NCBI GenBank assembly: GCA_004794655.1
Contig: SMMW01000634.1
Location: 2,328,501-2,392,500 of the forward strand
Source of the DNA: Marisa cornuarietis
Taxonomy: Eukaryota; Mollusca; Gastropoda; Architaenioglossa; Ampullariidae
Length of the DNA stretch: 64,000 bases
Direction: 5' to 3'
Part shown: positions 13,802 to 25,206 of the stretch, piece after piece
Numbering within the stretch: position 1 is the stretch's first letter
How the letters are laid out: each line of letters begins with the position of its first letter
Program-made: the position numbers and the translations under genes
The notes under the pieces: generated by a model
The model's database searches: none
What the model was told of the DNA's origin: nothing
Seen by the model: only the letters and a program-made list of their open reading frames with translations

Positions 13802-14343
13802 CAGTAGTACCTCTACATACGAGTTTAATCCGTTGCACAACCGAGCTCGCATGTCAAAAAACTATTTTCCCAAAGAAAATAAAGGAAATAGGATTAATGC
13901 GTTCCAACCCTCCCACAACAACACAATTTAGATGTAAATAAGGTATAATATACAGTACTGTACAGTAAATGTTAATGGCACATAATATAAATAATATAGA
14001 TAATAAAGAATATGTTATATTTATCAATCTTACCTTGGAGGAGACGAAGACTGTCGATAACGGAGGTCGGCAGATGGCGGGGGAGGAGAGAGGGAGCTGG
14101 AGAGCAGACGGGTGCTGAATGAATCAGCTGATGAGACAAACACTATTTATACTTTTTAACTTAGAACATTAAGATTTTCCCTAACACTACATTCTTTGTT
14201 ATGTCTTTACACTACGACATGTAAATGACTCGAGCTCGTATAGGAATTTCCGCTCGTAAGTAAGAACAAAATTTCCACGAATTTTGTTGCTTGTATCTCG
14301 ATTTACTCGTATATTAGTTCACTCGTATGTAGAGGTATTACTG
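13802..14343. mobile_element. Mariner/pogo-type MITE
   Basis: A 542-bp element is flanked on both sides by TA (13800-13801 and 14344-14345), the target duplication of Tc1/mariner/pogo elements. The left terminus begins CAGTAGTACCTCTACATACG and the right terminus, reverse-complemented, begins CAGTAATACCTCTACATACG. These inverted repeats match at 19 of 20 bases before diverging. The interior is AT-rich apart from a purine-rich patch near 14030-14120, and carries no long open frame. It is therefore a non-autonomous derivative mobilised in trans by a transposase that is not in this window. Confidence 0.85.
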
Positions 14344-14879
14344 TATTGTAAATTTGTATAAATATTTGGGTATACTTCTCTACTTAAAGTGTATTTTTAT
14401 ACGTGCATTAGAAAAATAGCTGTAAAGGCATTAAGGGGAGTATAAGTATTCTTAAACTGTTACGGTACATTGGTAATGTGCGTCAGTGCGATGTGTTGGA
14501 TATTGGCTTCATCTGCTAAGAATGTCACAAGCTAGATCCACAAAAAAGACTATTAATAATATCACTACTACACGAACAAAACAAGTAAATATTGGTCCAC
14601 TTTATTGAGATATTTTTGTATAAATAGGCTTTTGGCATATTGTGGGAATGTCAAGGCACTGGAGATGATACATTTTTCTTAACAAATCCTGAAACAGAGA
14701 CTGGTAGATTGTCACCACCAGCAGTAGCATAATGCTATTTAAAGCATTTCAAGATATTTGCCATATAATACATTCAAAACATATTATTTTAAGGAACTGT
14801 CTTGTGTGGCTAAAACCCGGAGGCATAAGAGATACCTTGATAAACTTTAGAATGTGTATAACTGTACTTAAATGCCATC

Positions 14880-15395
14880 AGCAGCGTTATTGCTCAGCTC
14901 ACCCAGAATGTTTGAACTGCCCCCTTGTGTCCAGATACAGCTGAAACTGAACAGCATTTTCTCCTTCTGTGCCAAAAACATATAGATCTCCGTAAGCAGT
15001 TCATCCCCAAAATTACTTTAAGCACCCTTCCCTTTTTTCGTTTCACTTCTTGATGTCAGATACCAGAGTACCAATTACACTACATTACTCTTTCATTTAC
15101 ACTGCATTGTAAATAAGAAAAAGTTGTTGTGCTGTCGATGAAAGCCCTTTACACCTAGGAATGTGCATACAGATATGTTAATGTAAGTTGATTACATGAT
15201 GTTCTATGATTAATGCTTTGACAAATGTTAGCGTTTGTACCTGTGTGTTTACATGACTGTGTGGTGTCGAATGACTTAATGCATATCTTTTCTTGTACCT
15301 GTACATGTTTGTGCTTATACATGATTGTATTGACCATTGGCATGATAAATATCTGCCTATGTCCATATGCATGATTGTAATGGTTTGATGCACGT

Positions 15396-15442
<47 letters not shown>

Positions 15443-15597
15443 CTTTGTGTATTAAACATGCACGAATGGAGGTATAGCGGCAAGCATGCTTATATACAGT
15501 CATTATACATTATGTATTATCATGTTGTACCCCCTATGACATTATGACATTGGGCCAGAAGCCTGAATAATTAAAAATATCGTATCGTATCGTATGC
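14880..15597 (+). mobile_element. 3' end of a decayed non-LTR retrotransposon (LINE)
   Basis: Conceptual + strand translation at about 14918-15030 gives ETEQHFLLLC followed by a basic stretch. This resembles the Cys/His-type motif at the C terminus of many LINE ORF2 proteins (typically ...E..EHFLL.C...). The upstream frame is broken by stops. A 3' untranslated region follows, with a (GT)n array at 15398-15439. The end has a GGGCCAGAAGCCTGAATAA motif and a short pentanucleotide tail of ATCGT units (about 15577-15597). Only the last few hundred bases survive, consistent with 5' truncation. The clade cannot be settled by eye. Confidence 0.6.
15398..15439. repeat. (GT)n microsatellite
   Basis: About 21 perfect GT units inside the 3' untranslated part of the LINE fragment. 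Confidence 0.95.
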
Positions 15598-15751
15598 CAA
15601 TACTTCGATGAGCACTGGGACCACCGCTGTGAGTCGCCCTGTGCTGCTACACTCTGCTCGTGGGATTCAGCGGTCATCGCGGCAGGGAACCAACACAAGG
15701 TCTACAGAACCATTGTAGGGACGAGTAAGTGGACCATCTTACTCGAGGAAG

Positions 15752-15935
15752 AGGAGGAGTTTGGTGTTTTACGCCTTCAGAAACTAAGTCTATATCATGG
15801 CAATGCAGCCGGCCATGTAAAGAGATGCAACATGTAGAGAAAGAACAGCGTGCCCGAGACGAGAGCTGAACCCAGGACCCCTCTTACTCGAAGCTCAAAT
15901 ACACGCCACTTGGGCTTATGTAAGAACAGCCTTCA
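15752..15935 (-). mobile_element. tRNA-derived SINE-like element
   Basis: On the minus strand a B-box-like segment (GGGTTCAGCTCTCG) lies near 15868-15881. It is followed by a body ending GGCGTAAAACACCAAA near 15760, a tail form I associate with molluscan SINEs. The A-box region toward 15930 is poor. The body differs from the SINE at 59743-59976, although both share the GTCTCGGG string just after the B box. Boundaries are approximate and no target duplication was found. Confidence 0.45.
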
Positions 15936-18179
15936 CACAAACACCTGCTTGCTGAAGGAACCCGTAGCTTGCACGTTACTCTTAGTCTTACAGTTTGACA
16001 TGTTCTATCTTTTAGTGCTTAATTTATCAAAATCTCCAAAATAGTAACATCTTTTCGTCCTTCGTCTTCTTAAACATTTAGCCACTCAAATTAGGTACAT
16101 AAAAGAAATTGTACGCACTCTACCATTCATCACAATAAGACAAATTTACCTAAATATCCCATAAACTACATCCTTTACTTTCTTAATCTTAACTAAGAAT
16201 TTAAAAGAATATGCAGAGTAATCTTGATTGGACGAGGCCAGAGCTTGACTCAGGAACCGCGGCGACACACACGTGCAACTCGTTTGACGATCAATTCTCC
16301 CAGCAATCTCACAATCGTTCCCCGGCTCTTAGTGAGTACCTAGTACCTATTAATTCTCGCAATCTAGAAGTTTCCACAAACTTCGGGTACAGCACATTGT
16401 CTCCTTTTAGTTCACACATTAAACACTGGTAAGTTATTTCCTTTATATACAAACTAAGCCACATTCGCTTCACATTAAATCATTCAGACACGAAGACATA
16501 TTCACAAAAAGCTGCGCCCACCAAAGCCCTGATGCATCCGTGACACTAGATGCGACCCTAGTTCTGAAGATTTTGTTTTCAAAGTACTTCTGACGCCTCT
16601 AATTACTTGCAATAAATGCAAGTCTGTTATTCTTTTAACAAAGGATAAAGCTTTAGCAATTACCTAGCCGATGTTATTACCTTCACAGGTTCGTCTGTTC
16701 TTAATAACCATGTTGATACCATCGCAGCAGTGCCTGTTTATTATTGTCCTGTCTATGCAACCAGACATATAAAAAAATAATAGTGAACGGAAGTGGGGGC
16801 GGGTTGTGTTATTTTTACAAATCCCTACACGCAGTTTCAGTTTCGCATCATATCTCGTACATGGTCCATAAAAGGGAAATCTTGTTCGTTTTAGAGAAGA
16901 TGAAAATGAGTGGGAACAAATTCACGGAAGCGCATGTTAACAAAAACCTAAACCGCTTCAAATGCACACGCATTTTTTCATGTTTGCAGTTAAGTACACA
17001 CATTCTTTCATTATACTGTTGGGAAAAGTTTTCGCTCTGGAACATTGAAAGTCCTTCAGGTTCGTTACTGACTTGCATGCGGACTGATAAGAAACTGAAG
17101 GGTGAGACCTACTGCGAAATCTTCTCGAAATTTGCCCCAACTGCAGGCTTTGGAAATTGCGCGGTCAAGAGAGTTCAAACAGGTTTGCAAAGGTGTTACC
17201 CTGAGCTATAAGGTCAGAGCAGGCCGCGTAAACACAATGAGAAACAGGGATAAACGGATAGCAGACGAATGTCTTCAACTAGTCCTTTCGGACGGAAAAC
17301 TGTGATAGAATTTGATCAATTTCCTTCAAAACACTGGCAGGCGAAACTGCAAAAATCCTCGATCAGCGTCCGCAAATACAAATGAGGCGAACATTCTCAA
17401 CGGGACAGCGACCAAGGAAAGAGAGAGAGAGAGAGGAAAAAAAGAAACAAATGACAGCTTGTCGAACTTCCTCTTCTACTAGCAGTCGCAGACGGACAGG
17501 AACACCCACAGCGCAAGTACAAAACTTGCTAATACAGTTTTCGTCTCTCTCTCCTTCAGCGCGGTTGACGAAGAACCGCTGGAAATGGTTCCCCGGATCC
17601 GCCAGTAATGTGAGCGCGTGGAGAGTCTTCAAGTCAATGGTTGTCTCCCCTTGCCATCCTCTTCTTTACTTTCTACTTCTCCTTCTCTTCTTCTATTCCT
17701 TTTCCTCCTTAACAAAATCTGACAGCGTTAGCTGTGTAATATGCGGAGGAAATGATTTACATAAATATTCGAATTCAGTAACATCTTATGATCAGCTCAC
17801 TGAAACAAAACTGCTTCCAATCATGTTATTTTTTTTTAAATCAAGACTCTTTACACAATCTTCTGTGGAGGAGGAAGTTTGTGTCGGGCAATATTTGTTG
17901 ACTCTCTTCAGACAAAGAATTTTCTACAACGTGAAGCTTACGAGAAGCCTTCGAGTGTTTAACATAGATATTTGACATATATTTGACATATATGAACTGG
18001 CCACAGTTCAAACAGATTTGACGACCAGGCACACAAGAATTATCTCCCTTTCCTCGATGGAAGGTATGGCGCAGCGGGTGAAGGGAGAGGAATCTTGATC
18101 AGAAGCTAACGCATCAATAAACTTCTGCTGCCTGCCATTCTCATGGCACGGGAGACCACTATCGATGAGACTATATTTA
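15936..18179. other. Intergenic DNA, no supported gene
   Basis: Two of the longer open frames in the window lie here (+ 16744-17211, 155 codons; + 17382-17975, 197 codons). Neither has a recognisable domain, a good start context or splice sites consistent with coding. A possible worn SINE head on the minus strand lies near 16215-16310. It has a B-box-like GGTTCCTGAGTC but no clear A box. Confidence 0.45.
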
Positions 18180-18193
18180 CCACAAGATGGCGC
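18180..18193 (+). promoter_or_regulatory. CTCF-like binding motif
   Basis: CCACAAGATGGCGC is the same 14-mer as at 6479-6492 but on the opposite strand, matching the CTCF core at 13 of 14 positions. The two sites point away from each other (minus at 6.5 kb, plus at 18.2 kb). Confidence 0.45.
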
Positions 18194-21100
18194 GGCGAAA
18201 TTAACAACCACCCGATTATCTCTCACCTAGATTCTCGTGCTGCCAACTTGGCCACGCCACTGAAGGCAGGAACGGTCCCCATGCATGAGTCGAACACCTA
18301 ACTAAATTATAGAACACCGATTGTGACAGAGTTGGAATTCACTCTTCCACCTTTTACTAGGTGCCAGTCCATTCAGTGAAATCGCTGGCATCTGGATATT
18401 GTACTGTTTTATTTTGACATGAGATAAAGCTTCTCAAATTTCATAACAGAAATGTGAAAAGACCATGTCGTCGTTAATCAACATTTCTCAAAACTGAACG
18501 ATGTAAAAGACTTTTCATGGTAGAAACAGAATTTTAGTAAAAATCTGTCCCATCACCAAACAAACATTACAGACTAGAAATTCTTCGAACTTTCTCAAAA
18601 TCTCTTTGTTTAATCCCTAAAACTATGTGTTTTGATTGGTTTATTTTCCTCAGTCATTTACTTTGGCTGCGAAAATAAACTATTTTATCTGAAAAAATAT
18701 TTACTTTTAAATTTATTATTTATGAACTCGAGGTACTTTATTCTGTACACGAAGGAACACTTGATTCTTTCCTGATCATATTTTTGTTTCTCAAGTAATT
18801 ATTTTTAGTCAGATCTAGATCGTTTGTCATTTCACGTACAATTAAAAAACTCGAAAAAAGCATGAGTAATACGACCAGTTTAATAAAAAAGCGAGTTGAG
18901 AGAGAGATTCAGTAAAAATGTAAAATGCTGTTTTTCCTATAGTCATCATAGTGAAGCTTCCATTTTTTCTGTGATTATCTTACAACATATTATAGAACTC
19001 ATGTCTTTCTCTACATATTTTACAACATAGTCTTGCCGCTATCTCTTTCTCTAGTATTTTACAACGTATGTGGACAGACTGACGCCCCACTCTGCGGGCA
19101 AAGTCAGTCGGGAATAAAAAAAACAGAAAGATCGCCCCAAAACACGACAAAGAGAGAAGAAAAAAATTGTCTTCTCTTGTCCAGACGTGCTGTCTGTGGC
19201 CAGACGTGATTGGGGTGAGAGACTTCTCAGTCCTGCTGTGAGGGATTTCGCTGTCTGCGGGCACCCGAGCGACTACGATTAGTCTCCAGTGACGTGACCC
19301 CCATGGCTGCTGGAACCCAAATCGGCCTGGTGATCAATGTCCAACGCTTGTCTCTCTCTCTCCCCGACCTATAGTTGCTGTATGAGGGTCTCGAGAAGTC
19401 GAGAGAGGTACTATCGATGAGTTTACCAGAGTCGTGCAGCTGTGAGCAAGTGACTGCTTGTGAGTGAGCCACAGAGCGAACGTGAGAGTGAGTCCCACAG
19501 CAAACTTGTGAGCGATGTTGAGTTAGCAGATCGTGAGCTAATGAGTGAATGAGTGAACTAAAGTAGAAACAAACTCATAGACGCTTATACAGTCTCCCAA
19601 TCCACGTTCTTCCTCAAACTTCGGGAGTGTGTACTCATTCCTACGTCTTACCCGTCTTTCTAATATTAGTTAAAGCCTCCCATTTACACACGCTTTGAGT
19701 CATCAGCGGCTGTATATCGTAAGCTAAAGTTACCCAGGCAGTGCAAAGAGTCAGTTACCTAATTAGCGTGAAGTGTCAGATATCCAAGCAATTCAAAGTG
19801 TACGTTACCCCATCAGTGCAAAGAAAACTCGTGGAAAAAGGAGAAAGAAGCACAACAGTCAGGAAATGATGACCACCACGGAAATCCAGCAAGAAAAACC
19901 GAAAAGAAGGACAGAAAATCCATCAGAAAAGTTTGAAAAATGATACCAATTCAACGGCAAACATGTCAATAGAAGGGCTGGAAATTTTGCAACCCCGCGC
20001 GTGATTACTCAAGTCAGGGCAGATGAAACTTTGAGATGTTTCGTAAGACAGTCGGAACTATTCCTCCTTCCTGCCTGCCTAATCAGCACTCCACCAAGCT
20101 ACACTTTTGCCGTCAAACTCAACTACGACACCGCCAACTTAATGGCAGCCTCTCAAACTGCAAAACAAACTCAGCGAAAAAGGCACAAGAAGCACAAGTA
20201 GGCAAAACAAAAAATAAAATAAAATAAAAAATAAAAAAAATAAAAGAGCGTCGCTACCACAAACTAAAATTTGGAAGGTGAAAGAGCTCAGTCATAAAGA
20301 AAACGAGGAAGTAATTTCATGTGTCTCCTTTCTCCTTCCAAAATACTATAAGTACAAGAAAATAAGTCATAATGAAACATTGACAAAGACAGCCTAGCAA
20401 CAATTATTTCACTCTTAGTGAATCAAGATGTATAGTAACATTGTGTATACAAGCAAACCATAAAAAGCAAAACATCCAGCGAAAAAAAAAACCCCACCAC
20501 CAACAAACAAGATTGTGTAGCAATAAAAATCATTGTCTGTTAAAAATATATAAACATGTATCTATAAACTGAAATGTTTTTGGGAGTATCTGATATGCAA
20601 AGCCACTAAGGTGTTTAAGAAGAAGCTGTTCATTCCATTACTGAACAGCAAACGAAGGCTGCATGTAAAAATCATCTATATCTGAGAAAATTCGTTAAAC
20701 TTTATATAGCAACCACACATAGTAATAAATAATAGAATCTGTAGAGTGCATATTCCCGTGTAAAGGCACTGTATTGTAAGGACTACAAACGAACAGACAG
20801 TCAACCAAACAAGAAAAACAAGCGTAAGTAAACGGATGACGCCGCTGAAAACGTGAAACAGAATTATGTATGTTCTAGAAAACAAAAAGTCGTGAAATTT
20901 TATATTCCAGCCTCTTGTTTTTTTTTTTTTTTAAATCGACTATATGCAAAGTGAAACAGATGGTGTACGAGCGAACGAGCGAGCGAGCGAGAAGTGAGGA
21001 CCGCCCTCTAAAGAGGTGGGAGACAGTTCAAACCCGTCATGGACATCAGTGGGTGGGACGCCCACGTGGAACCCGACACCGAAGGAGAGCAACTGCATCA

Positions 21101-21340
21101 GTGTAGCCGCCCCTGGATCACTACGGCATTCAAAGAGGTTTGCTTGCAGAAGCAATAAACACTGGAGGGTTTTCATTGTAGAGTCAACACTGTAAATCCT
21201 ATCTCGCTTCTCACGCCCTTTATTTTTAAAATCATTATTCTCCCTGTAATTAGATTAGGGTTCACCATGCTGCTGTGCCTTGAGCTTTGAACATAACGCG
21301 TAAGCGACAACCCTAGACCGACCTCCATTAATTAACAAGC

Positions 21341-21341
<1 letters not shown>
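18194..21341. other. Intergenic DNA, no supported gene
   Basis: AT-rich sequence with A-rich runs (for example 20212-20245). No exon, RNA gene or mobile element could be supported. Confidence 0.5.

Positions 21342-21392
<51 letters not shown>
21342..21392. repeat. (AC)n microsatellite
   Basis: About 25 uninterrupted AC units. Confidence 0.95.
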
Positions 21393-21395
<3 letters not shown>

Positions 21396-21934
21396 GTACG
21401 CAAACTTTGTCTCCTATACATGCAAACACACACACGTACACACCTCCCCCCACATGCATATTTGCAAATACACAAAAGCATGCTCACACGTACATATCTA
21501 TATAAACAACAGCACTTGCTCCCACGCGCCATCACGCCATATGAGGCCAAGCTTTAAGAATACCCTTTTCATTTAAAAAAAAATGCTCGCATTTAAATTT
21601 GTTTGGCCTTATTTAAAACTCGGGAATTTTTGAATTTGTCCACTGATTAAAATATTTAGCAGTTTATAAACTTTTTTTTAACTGGTGTTATTAAAGTGGT
21701 CGTTGCTGCTGAGTTCGACACGTTTGCTATTTTGTTTCTTTTTGTTATGAACGTAGAATGACCCTGAAACAAATCAGCTATGGTTGACTACTGACATCAC
21801 ATTGTCAGTGAAATCAGACTAAAGAAAGATTTCGCCTTTGAAAATCAGAAAGACAATTGGTAGTTTGTTTTGGTATGTTTTCTTTCATCACGGAATGAAC
21901 TCTGCTGTTGTTCTTGGTTTCCAGTCATCCTAAT

Positions 21935-21937
<3 letters not shown>

Positions 21938-21979
<42 letters not shown>
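21938..21979. repeat. (CA)n microsatellite
   Basis: About 21 uninterrupted CA units. Confidence 0.95.
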
Positions 21980-21981
<2 letters not shown>

Positions 21982-22794
21982 CGCGTTGTTTGGCATTAAT
22001 TTTTGAACCTCCTCAGTTGAAGAGCTCCAAACTAGGGGGAACAAATCCCAGCACCATGATCCCCTATGAATTACGATGAGCCTGAAATCGACCTCAAGCC
22101 CGCCGGCTGCAATCAGAATTGCAAAGCTTTGGCAGGGAGCGTCTTTTGATGTTTCTTTTCTCTTTTTGAACTGCCTAGCGGAATCTATAATGACAAATTC
22201 TCTTTTTTTTGCTGCCAACTGTATCTGTCCTTGGGCAGTCCTGAGCTCGTCAGACAAGCATTCTGAGAAAAAAAAATACTAAAAAAAGGCGAAGCATTAC
22301 GGATGCAGGTTTGTTTGCTTTGCATTTTGAACCTAGCCACAGAGGCCGGGCGCTAAAACTTTCGACAGATTTGGACAGCGAAAGTAATGTCAAGAAAAAA
22401 ATACAGACAGGAAAAGAAGATGGGGAGGATCCCATGCTCAACTTAAAAAAAAAAACTCTTTGCAGTAAATGAAGCTGCGAGGACCATCGGGGGCTGAGGC
22501 ATGAAAAAGCCGGGCACTTTTCCCTTTTGTACTATTCAGTCTTAACTCAAGCTGATTTGAAAGATGTGAAGATAAAGATAAAGATAGCAAACCGAAAAGA
22601 CAACTTTGGACATACCTTTGGATGAAATAGTAATAAGTGGTTCAAACCAGGTACTATTGGTCATCGGGAATATGAACTAGCGGGGATATATTTACATGAA
22701 CACTAATGCAAACATGTATAAACTTCATCCCATAAACAGCCTTTAATGTCATCTACTAAATAATTTGAGACCCATAATTTTAAAACAACTTTTT

Positions 22795-22796
<2 letters not shown>

Positions 22797-22851
<55 letters not shown>
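22797..22851. repeat. (AC)n microsatellite
   Basis: About 27 uninterrupted AC units, followed by a short TATA tract. Confidence 0.95.
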
Positions 22852-22855
<4 letters not shown>

Positions 22856-25041
22856 AAATTTGTGGATGCATCTTTGACATCGACTTATGCACATAAAAAT
22901 AGGGTGTAACGTACCCGTACTTTCACGTGGGTATTTGAAGTGTCTGTAAAAAGCAAAAGCACAAATCTCTGAAATCTCCGCGCTAAGCGGATATGAGTGC
23001 GCCGTGTGTTTGTGTCAGTCGGCGCCTGCCCAGCGGATATGTGATTTATGTTTGCTGATGGGAATTAGTCACTACAGCCCACAGAAAGGTCGGGTGGAGT
23101 TTTCCCTCAGCATTGGCTTGTGACAGTGATGTTACCCCCAACACCTCCTTCCCTTTAGAACACCGGCAAGCGTCTGACATTGTTTAACAGGTTTTAGTTC
23201 AGAAAATACCCTCCACCACCACCACCACCACTAACCTCCCTACCTCTACCCCTCCCGAAGTAAGAACGCACGCGTCAAACCTGCGAGAAAAGGCAAGCTC
23301 TTGGAAATTTAGTTGCACGGAATAAGTACCCATTTGAGAGTTAAGGGCCCGCCGAGAACGATCAATTCAGAAGAAGCCAGCCCTGACCACAAACGGACCG
23401 TAAGCGATGGATACACAGGAATCAGAAAACCCAACGACTGGAATTTGTAATGAAGGATTAGATGACTGGTCGAAGGCTGCCCATACCCCAGGTCCTAGTT
23501 CAGTTTCACCCAATCTTCTTAAGCTATGGAGTCTGAACACAATATTATATATATAAGGCGATGGTGGTGGGGTGCTATTGGCGGAACTGGTGGTGGTGTT
23601 GGTGGTGGAAGAAGCTAGAGGTGGTGATGGTGGCTAGTGAGAAAGTCACGAATATATGTAACAGAGTATTCATGAGAAAGAGACTTAGCAGGGTTGCTGA
23701 TGTTAGACTCATACAATGTGTGTCACCGTTCTAGCAATTTTTGCGAGGCGAGGATTTGCGAAGACCTTGCTGACGGCAGTGTCAATTAAGAGGCACAAAA
23801 AGTATAAACTGCTTGCATAAAATGCTTGCATTACAACGCTTGTTTCGGCTGCAGGAAACACTTTATGTTTTGCAAGCATCCATTTTTCGCAAGCTTTGTT
23901 TCTACGCTTGGCCAGTATTCTATTTTTCTCAAAGAAGAAATTTTAAGACAACGTCTAACGAGAGAGAGAGAGAGTAATATTTTCCGGTAAAAATTATCTT
24001 TTAAAGCTCATTAATGTTCTTCAATTCAAATGCACTTGTTTTCTTTGTGGCATATCTTGTTGGTAATCCCGAGGGCTTTTGTTAATCACCAGAGCCGCTA
24101 CTGAAGCTTCCTCTTACTGAACCAGTTCTTCAGTTAGGTTCTGAAATTCTTTAAAAGTTTTTTTTCTGAACGTTTATAACGGTTGGAAGATTGTGTGACA
24201 GAAAAATATATTTTGATAGCTGGTAAGTAGTGATAAAAGAATGTCTGCTTTCTGGAACTTTTGAATCTGGTATTTTTTTTAGCTTTAAAGCTGGAAGAAT
24301 ATCGATGAATGTTTGGGTAAATTTAGTGTTATTTTAGCAGTTTTCAGTTAGCAGTCTGAAAGTTAAGCTCAGCGTTGCTTCAAACCGTTGAACTTCGACG
24401 TTTGCTTTGGTAACTGGACATTCAAGGTTGCTTAGCTCTCAGGAGAAGAAAAGCAATTATTCTTGTTGTCGGAAGCTTGCCAAAATATTGGAGAATGTCT
24501 TTTCCATAGTTCTAGAAATAATTACAAATGACACGGCAAGTCTCTGTATAATTATTTCAAATGCCCCAACTACGCATGCGTTGTATCGTCAGCTCGTGCG
24601 ATTTTTCAGCGTGTCAGCCAGCTTATTCCGGCTGAAGGAGTTGGTCCACCGAACTGCTGTTTCAAAAGAAAGAAGTTTTTTTTTGAGTAGGATGGAAAAT
24701 ACACGAAAAATTTAGGTTTTTGCTATAAGATTTTATCTCCACCCTTCACCCAAGTAAAAAGAAACTTGATGCAAAAGCTGACGTCATTGGTGCGGTTAAT
24801 TTGTTGGCATGGTTGACGACTGGCCCAGCAAAAACACACTGACAGGGTTTGTCCATGTACAAGAGAGCACAGACTTAGAGGAATCATCGAGTTAAGTGAG
24901 GAGAAGTGCCAGCAGCCTTATAAAGTAGGGGCCACCACTCCGCGATAAATGAGGGGCGACTTTCCAAGGGAAGGACGCGTAGCTCCCACCTCAGATGTGG
25001 AGGATTTTTGACGGTGCTGCGATATAGTATCTGTCATAAAG
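22852..25041. other. Intergenic DNA, no supported gene
   Basis: Contains CCA- and GGT-rich patches (about 23211-23230 and 23560-23635) and a short GA tract near 23961. No exon could be supported. This is the upstream flank of the candidate gene at 25171. Confidence 0.5.
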
Positions 25042-25119
25042 CTTTTACCACGGACCTTCATCTACTGGATGAGTGTCTCTCATTCGTTGCCTCCTTGCGC
25101 TATCATAGTAGTGACCAAT

Positions 25120-25175
25120 TGTAACCAACCCTACAAACGTTAGGTTTTCACTTCCGTTTCCGATTTCAAAATGGC
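25120..25175 (+). promoter_or_regulatory. Candidate TATA-less promoter (ETS and YY1-type motifs)
   Basis: CACTTCCGTTTCC (from about 25150) resembles an ETS/GABP site in reverse orientation. CAAAATGGCGG overlaps the start codon and matches the YY1 AANATGGCGG motif, which often sits at the first ATG of housekeeping genes. No TATA box lies at a useful distance. The transcription start is inferred to be a few tens of bases upstream of 25171. Confidence 0.4.
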
Positions 25176-25206
25176 GGGTTTTCCTAACGTCGAAGAAATT
25201 TTAGAA
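25171..25206 (+). CDS. Candidate first coding exon of a small membrane protein gene
   Basis: The exon encodes MAGFPNVEEILE and ends in a complete GAA codon directly before a near-consensus donor, GTAAGTAATT. The ATG has A at -3 and G at +4, and is embedded in a YY1-type motif. Joined in phase 0 to the acceptor before 27052, it would give an 88-residue protein with no stop. The implied intron (25207-27051) is 1845 bp and contains a SINE and a (TGA)n array. The oddity is that the exon lies wholly inside the TIR-bounded element at 25049-25867. It may therefore be transposon-borne, or a host exon captured by or bracketed within the element. An alternative acceptor (TTTATAG, about 25308) would give a short, different C terminus within the element. 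I do not recognise the protein. Confidence 0.45.

Noticed and set aside
16744..17211. 155-codon + strand open frame
   Set aside because: Overlapped by antisense frames, no recognisable protein features, no flanking gene signals.
17382..17975. 197-codon + strand frame with a Leu/Phe-rich segment
   Set aside because: The hydrophobic segment comes from a TTC/CTC-rich tract and the N-terminal part from a GA tract. Composition explains it.
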